Positions 1-5,947 of a stretch of 5,999 nucleotides of DNA are shown piece after piece. The DNA is from an uncultured Clostridium sp. (GTDB taxonomy: Bacteria; Bacillota; Clostridia; Lachnospirales; Lachnospiraceae). The notes under the pieces were generated by a model. It searched no databases. It was given only the letters and a program-made list of their open reading frames with translations, and had not been told where the DNA came from. A program made the translations under genes and the position numbers. Where the stretch lies: the NCBI GenBank assembly GCA_958349075.1, contig CATWBR010000286.1, forward strand, positions 1-5,999, given 5' to 3'. Position 1 is the first letter of the stretch. Every line of letters starts with the position of its first letter.

Positions 1-8
1 CAATGCAG

Positions 9-16
9 ACCTCCTT
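9..16 (-). promoter_or_regulatory. Ribosome binding site of a further downstream gene
   Basis: The minus strand reads AAGGAGGT here, a full Shine-Dalgarno, sharing two bases with the aldolase TAA stop. A TTG at 1-3 sits 6 nt past the GGAGG, or an ATG may lie just outside the window. It implies at least one more operon gene beyond the left edge. Confidence 0.55.
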
Positions 17-794
17 AAACTTTGTTATTATTAAATCCTCTCATTTCCGACAGATTTTTCTTTATCACTTTATCTAACAGCGCCTCGTCTTTCCCTGTCA
101 GGAAACAGCGGACGCCCATTTCATAAAGCTCCCTGACCCGTCCGGCAGAATCTGCCGCAACGGCCGGGATTTTACCATGCTCCAGGGTTTTCCTGATAAT
201 AAAATTCTCTGCCGCGATCACGTCCGGATGATTTTTATCTCCCGGTACTCCCAATTCCTGGGACAGATCCGCACGGCCGGTAGCCGCCATGCTTATGCCT
301 TCCAGAGAAAGGATTTCATCAATTCTCTCCATAGCCGGTCGGCTCTCGATCTGCACAATTACATCCAGATTTTCCGCAGCATAATCCATATACTCCGTCC
401 GTCCCATTCCTTCGCAGCGTATCCGCCTCGTATTTCCATCCATGCCGCGCCGGCCGAGAGGCGCAAATCTACAGGCCTCCACAGCCGCCCTGGCCGCCTC
501 CGCACACTCTGTGTGAGGGATCATAATCCCATCCGGTTCCTGACCGAGAAGGGGCATGATCATCGTCAGGTTTGGCACCCGTATCTGGCAGGGCATTCCC
601 ATAAGCCTGGCCGCTGTCAGGAGGGCTCTTAACTCCTCCGCACCAAAGAGCGCATGCTCCCAATCTATACGGACAAAGTCATAACCGGCCAGGGACGCAA
701 GTTCTATGACGGAGGGATAGGGAATTACCACGGAAAGGCCAAAGCAGCATTCTCCATTTCGTACCCTGGCGGACAGGGATTTCTCAGGCCTCAT
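15..794 (-). CDS. HpcH/HpaI family class II aldolase (2-oxo-acid aldolase)
   Basis: Predicted cytosolic, divalent-metal-dependent aldolase of 259 residues, the usual length for the HpcH/HpaI family. Members such as HpaI, GarL and RhmA cleave 4-hydroxy-2-oxo acids to pyruvate (or a close analogue) and an aldehyde. Visible family signatures are DWEH at 44-47 with the catalytic-type His47, the strand QIRVPN with Arg72, QIES at 148-151 with metal-ligand candidate Glu150, and TGRADLSQELGVPG at 172-185 with metal-ligand candidate Asp176. These line up with His45, Arg70, Glu149 and Asp175 of E. coli HpaI, so the enzyme should be active. The ATG overlaps the stop of the upstream MBL gene as ATGA, which implies translational coupling; a modest GAGG lies just upstream. 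The exact substrate cannot be read from the sequence: heptanedioate, deoxy-glucarate and deoxy-rhamnonate specificities share this motif set. Family call is secure, substrate is not. Confidence 0.93.
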   Translation of the reverse strand: MRPEKSLSARVRNGECCFGLSVVIPYPSVIELASLAGYDFVRIDWEHALFGAEELRALLTAARLMGMPCQIRVPNLTMIMPLLGQEPDGIMIPHTECAEAARAAVEACRFAPLGRRGMDGNTRRIRCEGMGRTEYMDYAAENLDVIVQIESRPAMERIDEILSLEGISMAATGRADLSQELGVPGDKNHPDVIAAENFIIRKTLEHGKIPAVAADSAGRVRELYEMGVRCFLTGKDEALLDKVIKKNLSEMRGFNNNKV

Positions 795-1543
795 ACTGCA
801 TCCTCTATTCTGTGAGGTATGTAAAGGAAGGGTTTTCCGATCCCGCCTTTGACGGTTACCCGGGGAGCCAGGGTCTCCATATGCCTCTTAAATTCTTCCG
901 GCGCCGTGCTTCCCTCGGGATAATGGGTCGGAATCACAACCTCCGGCCCTACATAGGAGACTGCAAATGCCGCCTCCCTGGCCGGCATCTCACAGGGCGG
1001 ATAAGGCGTTTTGAAACTGGAGATCCCTACGGTCATGACATTGGGATGGTACAGTTCCCGGTACATCCGCATATCGCTGAACAGGCAGGTATCCCCCACA
1101 TGGTAGTAAACTACCCCCGGCTCCACCTCCACGATGAAACCGAAAGCCGGATGGGAGGCTTCCACGCCGTTCGTCGTCTCCTTAGAGCGGTGGAGCGCGC
1201 TCACCGTGTGTACGGCCGTCATTTCATCCAGCTTTCTGTAATCGCCGTAAATCGTTCCAAACCACCGTTCCCGCGGCAGCTTCACCAGTCTCTGCACATG
1301 GCGGTTCACATCCTTGCCGCTGAATAAGACAGCCTTTTTTGCATTCTGCATAATGACGTCGGAATCCCCAAAATGATCTCCCGCATTATGGGTTACAAAC
1401 AGATAGTCAATATCAAAAAAATCCTTTAAAGGAACACTCGTCTGCGGGTTTTCCGTAATATAGGGATCAAACAGCAGCTTCTTCCCATCACTTCTCTCCA
1501 CCAGCACACACATGGCTCCGTAAAATGTAAATTTTGTTCCCAT
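791..1543 (-). CDS. MBL-fold metallo-hydrolase, UlaG-like (COG2220 type), variant active site
   Basis: Protein of 250 residues with the metallo-beta-lactamase fold of the UlaG-like group, whose best known member hydrolyses L-ascorbate 6-phosphate lactone. Visible elements are an N-terminal strand pair ending LLFDPY (23-28), the metal motif THNAGDH (51-57), a candidate His118, GDT at 150-152 (Asp151), and PTHYPEG at 205-211 (His207). The second His of the canonical HxHxDH is Ala54 here (codon GCG), so one metal site may be altered. The chosen ATG lies 1 nt after the upstream stop and is served by GGAGG at 1553-1557 with a 9 nt spacer; a longer reading from 1579 would add 12 basic residues and overlap the previous gene by 35 nt, which is less likely. 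Its stop overlaps the aldolase start. A lactonase or other ester/phosphoester hydrolase role in the same pathway is inferred from context. Confidence 0.87.
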   Translation of the reverse strand: MGTKFTFYGAMCVLVERSDGKKLLFDPYITENPQTSVPLKDFFDIDYLFVTHNAGDHFGDSDVIMQNAKKAVLFSGKDVNRHVQRLVKLPRERWFGTIYGDYRKLDEMTAVHTVSALHRSKETTNGVEASHPAFGFIVEVEPGVVYYHVGDTCLFSDMRMYRELYHPNVMTVGISSFKTPYPPCEMPAREAAFAVSYVGPEVVIPTHYPEGSTAPEEFKRHMETLAPRVTVKGGIGKPFLYIPHRIEDAV

Positions 1544-1557
1544 ACTAAAGTTCCTCC
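1544..1557 (-). promoter_or_regulatory. Ribosome binding site deciding the MBL-hydrolase start
   Basis: GGAGG on the minus strand at 1553-1557, nine bases before the ATG at 1543. It lies inside the last codons of the NHL gene, whose TAG stop is separated from this ATG by one base. This favours the 250-residue form over the upstream in-frame ATG at 1579. Confidence 0.7.
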
Positions 1558-2573
1558 CTCCGCTCCTTCTCCCGGACAAGTCTCAGGATATTATTTGCAT
1601 TCTTTTTATTGGTCAGGACAAATATATTCCCGTCTTTATCAACGGTAAGCCCATGCGCATGAATGACGGAGCCGGGGCAGCCAAGCTGTGCACAGACGTT
1701 TAACTCCATGTCGAGGATCGTGATTCCACCGTCCAGCTCCCCGATATATGCGTAGGTGTCGTCCGTCCACACCGCGCCGGTCCGCATGAGATTCCCCGCC
1801 ACGACCGCCAGAAGCTCCCCCTCCCGGGTAAAGATCTGGACCCGGCGGTTTTCTCTGTCCGTCACCCATACACGGCCCATCTTATCTATCCGCACATCAT
1901 GTACCAGCCGGAACCGGCCCGGCTCTTTCCCCGGTCCGCCCCATGATATATCATAGGTTCCATCGGCTTTAAAGCGGTGGACCGCATCATTGCCGTATCC
2001 GTCGGCAGCGAAATACTCGCCGTCTTCATTCATCACCATGGCACATGGCCGGCAGAACGGAGACCCCATTTTTTTCACACTGTCCAGTCTTGCATTGGCC
2101 TCCGCCCGTTTTAGCCACACCGGATCACCGGGCACACGCCCTTCCCGTGTGAGGATATCCAGATAATTGATGTCGTATCCGGAATCTCCGGGCCGCCCCA
2201 GGGTTCCAAAGTCTCTGACAAGCCTTCCCTCCATGGTCATCTCCCGGATCACATGGTAACCTGCGCTGGTATCCGCCGTCAGGATGGTTCCCGACGGTGT
2301 CAGGAAGACACTGTGCGCCTTCTTGAAAAGTCCTCTCCCGATACTCCTTATGTAATGGCCGTCCGGAGTAAATACCACCACCGGATGCTCCATATTGTCC
2401 GTAGCCACATAGAGGTTCCCCTCCTTGTCAAAACATCCGTTTAAGGTATGCACGCCTTCCAGTCCTTCAGGCCACCTTGCCCAGGTAAAGTCCAGACGGT
2501 AGTGAAATCCGTTATCACTGATTTCTGTCCCAATAGCCTCCGGCCGTCTTCTGCCGCAGATGATCGTCTTCAT
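1545..2573 (-). CDS. NHL-repeat beta-propeller protein
   Basis: Protein of 342 residues made of NHL-type beta-propeller repeats. Clear repeats are GCFDKEGNLYVATDN (46-60) followed by VVVFTPDG, VFLTPSGTILTADTSAG (89-105), AMVMNEDGEYFAADGYGND (178-196) leading to VHRFKADGTY, and VRIDKMGRVWVTDRENRRVQ (227-246) followed by IFTREG; a last one is near LTVDKDGNIFVLTN (309-322). The segment WGGPGKEPGRF (211-221) is typical of NHL proteins often annotated as peptidyl-alpha-hydroxyglycine amidating-lyase-like. There is no signal peptide or membrane segment, so it should be cytosolic, unlike many NHL proteins. It has an AGGAGGAG ribosome binding site about 6 nt before the ATG and sits between a lactonase and an MBL hydrolase. 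A ring-opening, isomerising or ligand-binding role on the pathway substrate is inference; the propeller fold call is firm, the function is unknown. Confidence 0.85.
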   Translation of the reverse strand: MKTIICGRRRPEAIGTEISDNGFHYRLDFTWARWPEGLEGVHTLNGCFDKEGNLYVATDNMEHPVVVFTPDGHYIRSIGRGLFKKAHSVFLTPSGTILTADTSAGYHVIREMTMEGRLVRDFGTLGRPGDSGYDINYLDILTREGRVPGDPVWLKRAEANARLDSVKKMGSPFCRPCAMVMNEDGEYFAADGYGNDAVHRFKADGTYDISWGGPGKEPGRFRLVHDVRIDKMGRVWVTDRENRRVQIFTREGELLAVVAGNLMRTGAVWTDDTYAYIGELDGGITILDMELNVCAQLGCPGSVIHAHGLTVDKDGNIFVLTNKKNANNILRLVREKERREEL

Positions 2574-2647
2574 AACTTTCTCCTCCTGTTTCTTATTCTA
2601 TCGCCTTCATCGTTTTCCCTTCCCGAAGTTATGCTTTCCTGAACCAT
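2570..2647 (-). CDS. Possible 25-residue leader/coupling peptide (doubtful)
   Basis: A short frame fills the 78 bp gap between the lactonase and NHL genes. Its ATG begins 4 nt after the lactonase TAA and its TGA overlaps the NHL start as ATGA. The product would begin MVQESITSG and end in a basic tail RIRNRRRKL; I recognise no family. Only a weak GGGA precedes it, and the basic tail is simply the translated AGGAGGAG ribosome binding site of the next gene. The perfect abutment at both ends is suggestive of coupling, but a chance frame is at least as likely. Confidence 0.15.
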   Translation of the reverse strand: MVQESITSGRENDEGDRIRNRRRKL

Positions 2648-2651
2648 AAAC

Positions 2652-3767
2652 TTATTTCCCGGCTCCGAAGTTATCCACACATGGCACCGCATCCGTGAAT
2701 AGGATCCACACCGGTGTCGGCGTATCCAGAACTTTTCCCGTATCGGTCAATGCCCCTGTTGCCTGATCGATTTCAAACAGGGTAATGGTGTCGCTGGACT
2801 GGTTTCCGTTAAAGAGATACTTTCCGCCCGGCTCAACCGCAAAAAATCTCGGTTTCTTTCCCCCGCAGGGCACCCATCCCACAGGAGCCAGACGGCCGGT
2901 CTCACTGTCTATGGAAAAAGCTCCGATAGTGTCTGCGCGGCGGTTGGAAATATAGAGAAATTTTCCGTTAGGATGAACCGCCAGCTCCGAGGTCATGGTA
3001 TTCACATCAAAATAATCATCCGGCAGCGCCGGCACCACCTGGAACGGAGCCAGCTCCCCCCTGTCCCTATCATAATGACAGGCAATAATCGTGGACGTGT
3101 ATTCCGTATTTACATAAACCCATTTCCGGTTGGGATGAAACCAGAGATGGCGCGGGCAGGAAGCGCCATGACACTTTAGCTGCTGCACCAAAGCCAGCTT
3201 TCCTTCATTCCGGTCAACGGCGTAGCTGTGGACAATGTCCAGTCCCTTGTCGGCGATCAGCACAAATCTGCCGTCCGGAGAAAAGGGGACATGATGCGGC
3301 CTGGACCATGGCTGAATCCTGTCATTTAACGGCCCCGTTTCCCCCGGCAGAACAAAGCCGTCCGTCTTCTCTCCGATGGAACCGTCTTCATTGAGCCGGA
3401 ACAGGTTCACAATTCCCTTGTGATCTCCCGTTGCCATAAAATCACCGGCTTCATCCACCGACATAATCATGATGTTGTTTCCGTCCGTCACAGCCCGGTT
3501 AATCTCCTTCAGCTTTCCGCTCTCTTCATCCCTCTCAAAGGAAGTAATTCCCCCGCTGTTGCTATTGACACAGTAAACGTATTTTTGTTCTTTTCCAAAC
3601 TGAAGCACCGCCGGATTCAGAGCCGGCATCTCCTGAACCAGCTCCCAGGTTCCATCCTCGCGGCTGATTCTGTATACATAAATTCCCACTCCGTGTGCAT
3701 TGCGGTTTCCCTTGGAATTTTCTGTTGTGTATGTCCCGATATAAGCATATAACGGTTTCTGTCTCAT
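2652..3767 (-). CDS. Lactonase family protein (YbhE/Pgl-like seven-bladed propeller)
   Basis: Protein of 371 residues, the usual size for the seven-bladed propeller lactonases related to E. coli 6-phosphogluconolactonase YbhE and to cycloisomerase-2. It starts with the typical YAYIGTYT (7-14). Further blade signatures are RPHHVPFSPDGRFVLIAD (156-173), CPRHLWFHPNRKWVYVNTE (204-222), SELAVHPNGKFLYISNRR (260-277) and KPRFFAVEPGGKYLFNGNQ (305-323), each ending a blade in the family pattern. There is no signal peptide, so it is cytosolic. It probably hydrolyses a sugar-acid lactone; whether the substrate is phosphorylated is not visible, and no pentose phosphate partner is nearby, so a role in this pathway is more likely than in the oxidative pentose phosphate route. 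The ATG was preferred over an upstream TTG at 3788 because AGGAGG lies 5 nt before it. The gap to the preceding DUF386 gene is 24 nt. Confidence 0.9.
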   Translation of the reverse strand: MRQKPLYAYIGTYTTENSKGNRNAHGVGIYVYRISREDGTWELVQEMPALNPAVLQFGKEQKYVYCVNSNSGGITSFERDEESGKLKEINRAVTDGNNIMIMSVDEAGDFMATGDHKGIVNLFRLNEDGSIGEKTDGFVLPGETGPLNDRIQPWSRPHHVPFSPDGRFVLIADKGLDIVHSYAVDRNEGKLALVQQLKCHGASCPRHLWFHPNRKWVYVNTEYTSTIIACHYDRDRGELAPFQVVPALPDDYFDVNTMTSELAVHPNGKFLYISNRRADTIGAFSIDSETGRLAPVGWVPCGGKKPRFFAVEPGGKYLFNGNQSSDTITLFEIDQATGALTDTGKVLDTPTPVWILFTDAVPCVDNFGAGK

Positions 3768-3778
3768 AATTGCCTCCT
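3768..3778 (-). promoter_or_regulatory. Ribosome binding site deciding the lactonase start
   Basis: Perfect AGGAGG on the minus strand at 3773-3778 with a 5 nt spacer to the ATG at 3767. The alternative TTG at 3788 would put this motif inside the gene, and no comparable motif precedes that TTG. Confidence 0.75.
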
Positions 3779-3791
3779 CTGTTTTCAATAA

Positions 3792-4238
3792 TTAAAGCCG
3801 TATTTTAAACGCGGCCTTCTCCACACGGGCGGAAGGGCCGTCGGCCAGCTTCGACATATGTACCTCACCCGGGAACAGGACGATGAAATATCCTTCCGGC
3901 AGCAGTATCTGATCTCCGCCGCCCTCATGGAGAATCTGATCCTTACCATCCTGTTTCTTAGAATTCACCATGTTTTCCTCATGATTAAAGCCAACCCGCT
4001 CAGTTCCCCGGAGCATGTACTGGAGATCGGTAAATTCGAGATGGGACTCCCATTTTCTGGAACCTGCCACGGTATTGTAAGCGATACATTTGCCCTGGAC
4101 ATTTTCCGTAAACTTCGTGATTCCAATGGGATTTTTCACAAGCGCCTCTCTGTTCTCCTCCAAATACCTGAACACAAACTCCAGGTGCGGACTTACTGAA
4201 TAATATTTTGGAGCATTTTCCAATTTATCGATAATCAT
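3792..4238 (-). CDS. YhcH/YjgK/YiaL family protein (DUF386)
   Basis: Protein of 148 residues, the normal length for this single-domain cupin-like family. The two family blocks are visible: WESHLEFTDLQYMLRGTERV (63-82, with Glu64, His66, Asp71 and Gln73) and EGYFIVLFPGEVHMSK (115-130, with His127), followed by VEKAAFKI at 139-146. Family members sit in carbohydrate operons: YhcH (NanQ) of the sialic acid cluster has been assigned an anomerase activity, and YiaL lies in the diketogulonate cluster. By analogy this protein may speed interconversion of cyclic and open forms, or of anomers, of the imported substrate; that is inference. The ATG has an AAGGAG motif about 8 nt upstream. It sits second in the operon, 52 nt after the transporter stop and 24 nt before the lactonase start. 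The family call is good; the substrate is unknown. Confidence 0.88.
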   Translation of the reverse strand: MIIDKLENAPKYYSVSPHLEFVFRYLEENREALVKNPIGITKFTENVQGKCIAYNTVAGSRKWESHLEFTDLQYMLRGTERVGFNHEENMVNSKKQDGKDQILHEGGGDQILLPEGYFIVLFPGEVHMSKLADGPSARVEKAAFKIRL

Positions 4239-4290
4239 AATTTTTCTCCTTTTTCTGTCACAAAAAGTTATTGTTCAATTAAAAATCCGG

Positions 4291-5607
4291 TTACAGAATC
4301 GGTATGATTCCAAATAGAATGCCAACCACAACCTCGACGGCAAACAGGCCAAGAATAATTGGAAATGCCTTGATGAAGCCGTCCTTAAATTCGACATTAC
4401 ACATGCCTGCCGTCATCCAGGATGTAGCCTGGACCGGTCGGAGCTGTGATACCACATCAGCGCCCATACACATGATATAAACGAGACCGGTCGATGCAAA
4501 GCCAAATGCCTCGCCTGCCTTGATGAGCAGCGGCATCATACCGTAGTGGAAACCGTCTGCGCCTAAAAGGATCGAAAAGATGAATGCAATTACACCGCAG
4601 ATAATGGCAAACAGCGGTGCCATAGAGGACGGAATCAGGGCGGTAACTACGCCTGCCATCTCGGTCAGCATTTCACTGTTGTTCAGGATACCTGAAAAGA
4701 TGCCGGCCGCAAACATGACCAGGGTGATCCGCATGGCGTTCTTTGCATACTTGTCAATGACACCGTTCCACTCCTTTACGGTGCGGTAATTGATCAGCAA
4801 TGCACCGGCTACGGCAAACATGAAGGTCAAATAGCCTGCGAAGGTTCCCTTGAACAGAAGTACAATAATGATCAGGGTCCAGGCTAAGTTAATCCAGTAT
4901 TTCAGATTCAGCTTTGTCTCACGGTTCTCCTCAACGGTCAGGCCCGTGTCACCGTCTACCGCATCTTCCCCTTTGTCAAGAATACCGGCCCTGATCTTAC
5001 TCTGGGCACGTTTTCCGTAAAAATAGGCCGTTACCATATTATAGATAAATCCGGCGATAACACAGGGCATCAGAACTCTTGTAATAGCCGCCGGATCCAT
5101 ACCGGTGACGGCGCAGGTACGTGTGATGGCGCCGCCCCAGGGAAGCAGGTTCATGACGCCGATAGCCTGAACCACCACGAGATACAGATATTTCCTGTCG
5201 ATGCCGACCCGCCTGTAGATTGGGAGCATGGCCGGAATCGTAACCAGAAGAGTGCTCGTGGTTCCGGTGTCCAGGTGGGAAAAGTGTGCAATCAGGGCCG
5301 AAACAACGGTAATGACCGCAATCTTATCTCCCGCTTTTGATACAAGGAAATTTACAACCGGGTCAAACAGGCCCTGCTCCGTCATGATACTGAAGAAGAT
5401 GATGGAGAGCATAGCCAGAAGCGCGGTCCCCATGGAACCTGAAACGCCGGTTTTAATAAAATCGTTAATTTCCGAAATGGAATATCCGGCTATCAGTGCG
5501 ATAATCGGCGGAATTATGATAAATGCCATAATCGGATTCGCCTTGTTAGTGAGCAGCAGAATGACAATGATTGCTATCATTGCGTAACCTAGAATTGCGT
5601 AAGTCAT
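4291..5607 (-). CDS. CitMHS-type carboxylate transporter
   Basis: Inner-membrane secondary transporter of 438 residues, matching the CitMHS family (Bacillus CitM/CitH type, ion transporter superfamily), whose known members take up citrate complexed with a divalent metal, driven by protons. The chain is almost all hydrophobic helices: an N-terminal helix pair near 4-41, further segments near 61-75, 95-110 and 140-195, then a hydrophilic cytosolic-type loop at about 198-237, and a second half of segments near 238-275, 292-307, 330-348 and 411-438. Conserved motifs are LDTGTTSTLLVTIPAMLPIY (112-131) and GVMNLLPWGGAITR (150-163) in the first half, and GADGFHYGMMPLL (349-361) and LRPVQATSWMTAGM (389-402) in the second, consistent with the inverted-repeat architecture with one substrate-binding motif pair per half. 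AAAGGGGG at 5615-5622 gives a 7 nt spacer to the ATG. It is the first gene of the operon. Citrate itself is not assured, because no citrate-cleaving enzyme is adjacent. Confidence 0.9.
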   Translation of the reverse strand: MTYAILGYAMIAIIVILLLTNKANPIMAFIIIPPIIALIAGYSISEINDFIKTGVSGSMGTALLAMLSIIFFSIMTEQGLFDPVVNFLVSKAGDKIAVITVVSALIAHFSHLDTGTTSTLLVTIPAMLPIYRRVGIDRKYLYLVVVQAIGVMNLLPWGGAITRTCAVTGMDPAAITRVLMPCVIAGFIYNMVTAYFYGKRAQSKIRAGILDKGEDAVDGDTGLTVEENRETKLNLKYWINLAWTLIIIVLLFKGTFAGYLTFMFAVAGALLINYRTVKEWNGVIDKYAKNAMRITLVMFAAGIFSGILNNSEMLTEMAGVVTALIPSSMAPLFAIICGVIAFIFSILLGADGFHYGMMPLLIKAGEAFGFASTGLVYIMCMGADVVSQLRPVQATSWMTAGMCNVEFKDGFIKAFPIILGLFAVEVVVGILFGIIPIL

Positions 5608-5629
5608 AGAAAAACCCCCTTTGATATTT

Positions 5630-5670
5630 CATTTCCAGACATCTGCCTCTGGCTTTAATCGTCGGAAATG
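5630..5670 (-). promoter_or_regulatory. Inverted repeat in the operon leader
   Basis: Arms CATTTCC-A-GAC (5630-5640) and GTC-GGAAATG (5661-5670) form a 10 bp stem with one bulged base around a 20 nt loop. The proximal base is 7 nt upstream of the transporter Shine-Dalgarno, within the predicted 5' leader. An overlapping alternative pairing, CCAGA (5635-5639) with TCTGG (5648-5652), would compete with it. There is no following U tract on the operon transcript, so it is not a terminator. It could be an operator dyad or an RNA hairpin controlling translation. Confidence 0.4.
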
Positions 5671-5717
5671 GATTTTTGTTTACATCCAATATAATAAGCA
5701 ATTACCGTGCCATCTTT

Positions 5718-5745
5718 ATTCTAATTGACAATCTTTTTCTTTCAA
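5718..5745 (-). promoter_or_regulatory. Candidate housekeeping promoter of the operon
   Basis: Minus-strand TTGAAA (5740-5745) and TAGAAT (5718-5723) are separated by 16 bp, each matching five of six consensus bases. Transcription would begin near 5711, giving a leader of about 100 nt before the transporter ATG. Read by eye only. Confidence 0.45.
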
Positions 5746-5858
5746 CGATTGCGGCGGCCCCTTTCTCCGGCTTAAGAACACCGCCAGACAGGAGCATTGA
5801 GCAATAATTGAATCATATCATGTTCCTTTCCTTTTATCAAAAAACAGACTTGTAATGC

Positions 5859-5887
5859 CATACATGATGAGCTAAACTTAATATAAT
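5859..5887 (+). promoter_or_regulatory. Candidate promoter of the divergent gene
   Basis: A perfect TATAAT -10 lies at 5882-5887 with a poor -35 (CATACA, 5859-5864) 17 bp upstream. A weak -35 is typical of a promoter that is low in activity or needs an activator. A start near 5894 would leave a leader of about 54 nt. An alternative with TTGACC at 5897-5902 has only a poor, badly spaced -10. Confidence 0.35.
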
Positions 5888-5947
5888 AATTCATTTTTGA
5901 CCGATAGTAGTCTGTCATATTTTATTTTTGATTCATCAGGAGGTGTT

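Larger units (their letters stand above)
5608..5947. other. Divergent promoter and leader region
   Basis: This 340 bp gap separates the leftward operon from the rightward partial gene. It is AT-rich apart from a GC-rich block at about 5751-5790. It holds a candidate operon promoter (5718-5745), a leader inverted repeat (5630-5670), and a candidate promoter for the divergent gene (5859-5887). Weak dyads that might be operator sites are CAATAATTG at 5802-5810 and ATCATGT/ACATGAT at 5817-5823 and 5862-5868. I see no tRNA, riboswitch or convincing terminator in it. Confidence 0.75.

Noticed and set aside
177..632. Plus-strand 151-codon frame opposite the aldolase gene
   Set aside because: It is antisense to a clearly conserved aldolase, and its translation is rich in Arg, His and Ser with no family motif.
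812..1327. Plus-strand 171-codon frame opposite the MBL hydrolase gene
   Set aside because: Antisense shadow of a conserved gene; the translation is Arg/His-rich with no recognisable domain.
1544..1579. Longer N-terminus for the MBL hydrolase starting at 1579
   Set aside because: It would overlap the NHL gene by 35 nt and add a basic tail not typical of the fold, whereas the ATG at 1543 has a well-placed GGAGG.
2574..2651. Internal promoter between the lactonase and NHL genes
   Set aside because: A TAGAAT occurs on the minus strand, but there is no -35-like hexamer at proper distance.
3768..3788. TTG start for the lactonase at 3788
   Set aside because: The AGGAGG at 3773-3778 precedes the ATG at 3767 ideally, and the lactonase fold begins directly after that ATG.
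5579..5602. Direct repeat ATTGCGTAA (5579-5587 and 5594-5602)
   Set aside because: It lies within the transporter's first codons and encodes the similar stretches YAI and YAM; a coincidence of coding is the simplest explanation.
5725..5730. Perfect plus-strand TTGACA as a -35 for the divergent gene
   Set aside because: No acceptable -10 lies 16-18 bp downstream, where the sequence is GC-rich (around ATTGCGGCGG).
5753..5785. GGCGG...CCGCC as a terminator
   Set aside because: The stem is only 5 bp with a 23 nt loop and has no T run on either strand; no gene ends nearby.
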